Origin: Rhodocyclales bacterium
Lineage (GTDB): Bacteria > Pseudomonadota > Gammaproteobacteria > Burkholderiales > Rhodocyclaceae
NCBI GenBank assembly: GCA_021286885.1
Contig: JAJTBM010000061.1
Span: forward strand, 1 to 10,988
Direction of reading: 5' to 3'
Length of the DNA stretch: 10,988 nt
Part shown: positions 8,501 to 10,988 of the stretch, in pieces
Numbering within the stretch: position 1 is the stretch's first letter
Layout: the number at the start of each line of letters is the position of its first letter
The notes under the pieces: generated by a model
Seen by the model: the letters and a program-made list of their open reading frames with translations, nothing else
Told to the model about the DNA's origin: nothing
The model's database searches: none
Program-made: the position numbers and the translations under genes

Positions 8501-8965
8501 GTGCTGCTGCAGGGCGGCGTTGATGCTCACCAGAAAATCCACCATCCGAGCTTTGTCACGGGAGATGCCGCTCAGGTACTCCTTGAACAGGGGCGTGGCC
8601 TCGTCCTTCAGGCGGAAGGGGGCCAGTTCGTGACTCAGGGCGCCGGCGTATTCAAACGGGAAAAACTCGGCCTCGGGCTCCAGAAAGAAGTCGAAGGGGT
8701 TGATGACCGACATCTCGGCCACCAGATCCACCTCCACGCTGAATTCAGTCACCTTTTCCGGAAACACGATCCGGGCCAGGTAGTTGGATTGGGGATCCTG
8801 CTGCCAGTTGATGAAATGGGGTTGCGGCTGGATGCGCAGCGCGTAAGACAGAATGCGGGTACGGCTGTGGGGTGCCGGCCGCAGACGCACCACCTGGGGC
8901 CCCAGGGACACCGGGCGGTCGTATTTGTAAGAAGTCAGGTGGTTCAGGGCAACATGGATGGTCAC
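5588..8965 (-). CDS. Transglutaminase-like protein with DUF2126 domain, 1125 aa
   Basis: Residues ~1-95 are the transglutaminase-like N-terminal domain ([20 protein letters not shown]). Residues ~135-255 are the transglutaminase core with Cys180 ([10 protein letters not shown]), His229 ([10 protein letters not shown]) and Asp245 (WVGLDPTSG) in place. Residues ~310-1125 form the DUF2126 region, with conserved-looking segments [11 protein letters not shown] (327-337), [10 protein letters not shown] (696-705), [17 protein letters not shown] (732-748) and [12 protein letters not shown] (861-872). DUF2126 has been described in comparative work as a circularly permuted glutamine-synthetase-like COOH-NH2 ligase, so this protein probably combines an ATP-dependent amide-forming site with a thiol amidase or transferase site. 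A Pro/Gly-rich linker lies at ~583-620. Length is normal for the family. The start is GTG, backed by GGAG 7 bases upstream. No signal peptide is seen, so it is likely cytoplasmic. It is the first gene of the block and has a sigma-54-type promoter match upstream. The domain call is firm; ligase chemistry is inferred. Confidence 0.93.
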   Translation of the reverse strand: MTIHVALNHLTSYKYDRPVSLGPQVVRLRPAPHSRTRILSYALRIQPQPHFINWQQDPQSNYLARIVFPEKVTEFSVEVDLVAEMSVINPFDFFLEPEAEFFPFEYAGALSHELAPFRLKDEATPLFKEYLSGISRDKARMVDFLVSINAALQQHIGYVIRMEPGVQTPEETLTKRTGSCRDSAWLLVQLLRHLGFAARFVSGYLIQLKADVKSLDGPSGTEVDFTDLHAWTEVYLPGAGWVGLDPTSGLFAGEGHIPLAASPDPSSAAPVSGLIEKCECEFDHQMSVSRVYEAPRVTKPYTEEQWAEIEALGHAIDLDLDAHDMRLTMGGEPTFVSIDDPDGAEWNTAALGPHKRERAEDLYKRLKAKYAPQGLAHFGQGKWYPGEQLPRWSLNCFWRKDGQPIWLNPALIADTARPGTATEEDAGALLAGIARRLGLDAERVFPAYEDAFYYMWRERRLPVNVDPFDARLDDALERARIRKVFEQGLPTAVGHVLPVGVGEDGCWESGPWFLREERCYLIPGDSPLGYRLPLDSQPWVSKADFPYLHPLDPHQPFAPLPDHALIRQQLPGGQTALVNALQAAPGFGTRAARGPSPVLGQGRGQRPSALPTDTQPDSFESASWVVRTAMCVEPRQGILHIFMPPLRHLEHYLQLVSVIEATAEEMQQPVVLEGYEPPSDPRLTNFRVTPDPGVIEVNIHPASNWSELVERTTHLYDAAHHSRLTSEKFMVDGRHTGTGGGNHFVLGGATPADSPFLRRPDVLRSLISYWHNHPSLSYLFSGLFIGPTSQAPRIDEARNDSVYEIETAFRQFPPVGESMQPWLIDRLLRNLLIDASGNTHRAEFCIDKLYSPDGPTGRLGLVEMRAFEMPPHARMSLAQQLLLRGMLARFWENPYAPERLVRWGTELHDRFLLPHFVEQDFADVMEDMQAHGYAFKPEWFAPHLEFRFPLIGDLAVRGIQLELRSALEPWHVMGEEGAAGGTVRYVDSSVERLQVKVRGMSEERYQLAVNGRVIPLHPTGTVGEHVAGVRYRAWQPPSCLHPTIPSHAPLVFDLVDTWTGRSLGGCQYHVAHPGGRNFETFPVNAFEAESRRLARFFRMGYTPGKPSFTASKVDKEFPFTLDLRR

Positions 8966-8972
8966 GGGCTTA

Positions 8973-8976
8973 CTCC
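8973..8976 (-). promoter_or_regulatory. Ribosome-binding site deciding the GTG start of the DUF2126 gene
   Basis: The minus strand reads GGAG, then 7 bases, then GTG. No in-frame ATG at a comparable position matches the family N-terminus ([13 protein letters not shown]), so the GTG start is preferred. Confidence 0.75.
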
Positions 8977-9012
8977 GTTCTTGGAACTGCGTTAGGGCTG
9001 GCCTGCCGGTTT

Positions 9013-9028
9013 AGCAAGCTTCACGCCA
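9013..9028 (-). promoter_or_regulatory. Sigma-54 (RpoN) -24/-12 promoter match
   Basis: The minus strand reads TGGCGTGAAGCTTGCT. Against the sigma-54 consensus TGGCACG-N4-TTGCW it matches TGGC, the following G, all of TTGC and the final W, with the required GG-N10-GC spacing. The preceding C and the following AAA also fit the extended consensus. It points toward the DUF2126 gene; the expected transcript start is near 9002, giving a leader of about 37 bases before the GTG. No comparably good sigma-70 promoter is seen in this gap. Position, orientation and spacing all agree, but this is a motif match only. Confidence 0.6.
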
Positions 9029-9048
9029 GCAGGTTTACGCGTTCCGGA

Positions 9049-9065
9049 TTGCCATTTGATGGCAA
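9049..9065. promoter_or_regulatory. Perfect 7-bp dyad, possible operator beside the sigma-54 site
   Basis: TTGCCATTTGATGGCAA has perfect 7-bp arms around a 3-base centre. It ends about 20 bp upstream of the -24 element and partly overlaps the T-run of the neighbouring terminator. It could be a protein-binding site modulating the operon promoter; no T-run follows it in a direction that would make it a terminator itself. Confidence 0.4.
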
Positions 9066-9090
9066 AAAACGGGTTTCAGGCCCCGAAACC
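9064..9090 (-). terminator. Intrinsic terminator downstream of cobA
   Basis: On the minus strand GGTTTC (9090-9085), a 7-base loop, GAAACC (9077-9072), CG and then six Ts (9069-9064) give a standard rho-independent layout. The stem is 6 bp, short but perfect. It lies about 100 bases after the cobA stop and ~100 bases before the DUF2126 start, so it would separate cobA transcription from the peptide-ligase operon. Confidence 0.65.
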
Positions 9091-9103
9091 GGGCTTGGCG
9101 CCT

Positions 9104-9120
9104 CCATTCCGGGGGAATGG
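9104..9120. repeat. Perfect 7-bp hairpin in the cobA 3' region
   Basis: CCATTCC (9104-9110) and GGAATGG (9114-9120) form a 7-bp stem with a GGG loop. It sits between the cobA stop and the terminator, and between the NtrC-like sites and the sigma-54 promoter. It may stabilise the cobA message or be a binding site; no T-run follows. Confidence 0.4.
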
Positions 9121-9131
9121 CCCACCGGCTG

Positions 9132-9146
9132 GCACCAACATGATGC
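9132..9146. promoter_or_regulatory. NtrC-like enhancer site (promoter-proximal)
   Basis: GCACCAACATGATGC differs by one base from a perfect GCACC-N5-GGTGC dyad, the NtrC (NR-I) recognition pattern, and an A follows as in the full consensus. Its centre is about 137 bp upstream of the predicted sigma-54 transcript start, in the usual range for an enhancer. The call depends on the pairing with the neighbouring dyad and the sigma-54 match. Confidence 0.5.
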
Positions 9147-9155
9147 ATGGATGCC

Positions 9156-9170
9156 GCACCACCCTGGTGC
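9156..9170. promoter_or_regulatory. NtrC-like enhancer site (promoter-distal)
   Basis: GCACCACCCTGGTGC is a perfect GCACC-N5-GGTGC dyad, fitting the core of the NtrC consensus. Its centre lies 24 bp from that of the second site and about 161 bp upstream of the predicted sigma-54 start. The alternative reading is a 6-bp hairpin in the cobA 3' region, 21 bases after the stop codon; no T-run follows it. Confidence 0.5.
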
Positions 9171-9191
9171 GCCAGATCAAGAAGCGGTGTT

Positions 9192-10079
9192 TCAGCCCAC
9201 CGTAGCCCCGGTGAACCAGGCCATGCGCTCGGCCAGATCCACCACCTCCCCGACGATCAGCAGGGCCGGGGGGCGAACCCCCGCCTGGCGGGCCCGTTCG
9301 GGCAGGATTTCCAGGGTGCCGCACACCACCCGCTGCCGGGGCGTGGTGCCATTTTCGATCAGCGCCGCCGGGGTGGATGCACCACGACCATGCGCAATGA
9401 GGGCGGCGCAGTGCGCCTCCAGCATCCCCACCCCCATGTAGATCACCGTGGTCTGGCGCGGACGGGCCAGGGCCACCCAGTCCAGCTCCGAGGCGCCCGC
9501 CCGGCGGTGGCCGGTGGCGAACATCACCGATTGGGCATGATCCCGGTGGGTGAGGGGAATCCCGGCATAGGCCGACACCCCACAGGCGGCGGTGATACCG
9601 GGCACCACTTCAAACGGAATATGGGCGTCGATCAGGGCTTCGAGTTCTTCGCCCCCACGCCCGAACACGAAGGGGTCGCCCCCCTTCAGGCGCAACACCT
9701 CATGGCCATCCAGGGCAAGATCCACCAGCAGGCGGTTGATTTCTTCCTGGGGCAGGGTGTGGTGGCCGGATTCCTTGCCCACGTAGTAGCGCCGGGCCTG
9801 GGCGGGGATCAGGGCGAGCACGCCCTCGCCCACCAGATGATCCACCACCACCACCTGAGCCTGGGCAATCAGGCGGGCGGCCCGCACGGTGAGCAGATCC
9901 GGATCACCCGGTCCGGCGCCCACCAGGACCACCCGCCCTCCTTCCCCCCGGGATGTCCGGGCCGATGTTCCGGCCCACAGGGACACGCCCCCCGGCCCCT
10001 CCCCTTCGGCACGCTTGAACAAGGCGTCCATGCCCCCCACGGCGGACGCTTCGAAACAGGCTGACAAGGACAGCGACAT
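9192..10079 (-). CDS. cobA: Uroporphyrinogen-III C-methyltransferase (CobA/NirE type), 295 aa
   Basis: The enzyme methylates uroporphyrinogen III at C2 and C7 with S-adenosylmethionine to give precorrin-2, the branch point to siroheme, cobalamin and heme d1. The core runs from residue ~48 to the end with family signatures: [16 protein letters not shown] (50-65), [17 protein letters not shown] (129-145), [20 protein letters not shown] (158-177) and [14 protein letters not shown] (239-252). It is the single-domain form without the CysG oxidase/chelatase part. The frame is open further upstream, but ATG at 10079 is chosen because GGGAG sits 7 bases before it; residues 1-47 are then an extra N-terminal tail, and Met17 is an alternative start. 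Placed divergently from nirS and sharing an FNR/DNR-type box, it probably serves as NirE in heme d1 synthesis, possibly with siroheme duty too. The function is firm; the pathway is inferred from context. Confidence 0.93.
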   Translation of the reverse strand: MSLSLSACFEASAVGGMDALFKRAEGEGPGGVSLWAGTSARTSRGEGGRVVLVGAGPGDPDLLTVRAARLIAQAQVVVVDHLVGEGVLALIPAQARRYYVGKESGHHTLPQEEINRLLVDLALDGHEVLRLKGGDPFVFGRGGEELEALIDAHIPFEVVPGITAACGVSAYAGIPLTHRDHAQSVMFATGHRRAGASELDWVALARPRQTTVIYMGVGMLEAHCAALIAHGRGASTPAALIENGTTPRQRVVCGTLEILPERARQAGVRPPALLIVGEVVDLAERMAWFTGATVG

Positions 10080-10086
10080 GACGGCA

Positions 10087-10091
10087 CTCCC
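10087..10091 (-). promoter_or_regulatory. Ribosome-binding site deciding the cobA start
   Basis: The minus strand reads GGGAG, a 7-base spacer, then ATG at 10079. This favours the 295-residue form over a 338-residue reading from 10208, whose added codons would run through the FNR/DNR box. Confidence 0.75.
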
Positions 10092-10100
10092 GGGATTTGA

Positions 10101-10988
<888 letters not shown>

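Noticed and set aside
5528..8995. 1155-codon open frame on the plus strand, antisense to the DUF2126 gene
   Set aside because: It mirrors the minus-strand gene in GC-rich DNA, its product is rich in His, Gly, Gln and Pro with no recognisable domain, and it spans the real gene's start and promoter region.
9037..9065. Sigma-70 promoter for the DUF2126 operon using TTGCCA on the minus strand as -35
   Set aside because: No acceptable -10 hexamer lies 16-18 bases downstream; the sigma-54 match in the same gap is much better.
9051..9069. Hairpin followed by six As as a plus-strand terminator
   Set aside because: A terminator needs a U-run after the stem; on the plus strand the run is A. The same bases form the T-run of the minus-strand terminator instead.

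Overview
The window is GC-rich, has dense short-gap gene packing, and ends in a nirS-type denitrification gene. This suggests a denitrifying betaproteobacterium, possibly of the Rhodocyclales (Azospira/Dechloromonas-like). The taxon is an inference from gene content and style; no rRNA or other phylogenetic marker is present. I see no tRNA, rRNA, CRISPR array, insertion sequence or other mobile element.

Layout. (1) Positions 1-682 (+): the C-terminal part of an AraC-family regulator whose 5' end lies outside the window. (2) 843-1283 (+): an acidic 146-residue protein I do not recognise. (3) 1349-1999 (+): a short YitT-family membrane protein that overlaps the next gene tail to tail by 16 bp. 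(4) 8965-1984 (-): three genes read in the order large transglutaminase/DUF2126 protein (1125 aa), fused circularly permuted ATP-grasp/alpha-E protein (840 aa), small transglutaminase-like protein (327 aa), with gaps of 74 and 23 bp. (5) 8966-9191: an intergenic region dense in signals. (6) 10079-9192 (-): cobA/nirE-type uroporphyrinogen-III methyltransferase. (7) 10254 to the right edge (+): the first 245 codons of nirS, cytochrome cd1 nitrite reductase.

Working logic. The three-gene minus-strand block is the core of a predicted, biochemically uncharacterised amide-bond-forming (peptide-ligase or peptide-tagging) system. It combines a circularly permuted ATP-grasp, a DUF2126 domain described as a circularly permuted glutamine-synthetase-like ligase, the helical alpha-E domain and two transglutaminase/cysteine-peptidase-like domains. 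The NTN-hydrolase (Anbu-type) peptidase often found with it is not in this window. Upstream of the first gene I find a good sigma-54 promoter match and, about 135-160 bp further up, two tandem NtrC-like dyads. Together they predict that the system is switched on under nitrogen limitation. This regulatory reading is the most interesting new inference here.

At the right end, nirS and cobA are divergent and share one symmetric FNR/DNR-type box (10137-10150). This fits joint induction, under low oxygen and nitrogen oxides, of the nitrite reductase and of the first step toward its heme d1 cofactor. An intrinsic terminator at 9064-9090 separates cobA from the peptide-ligase operon.
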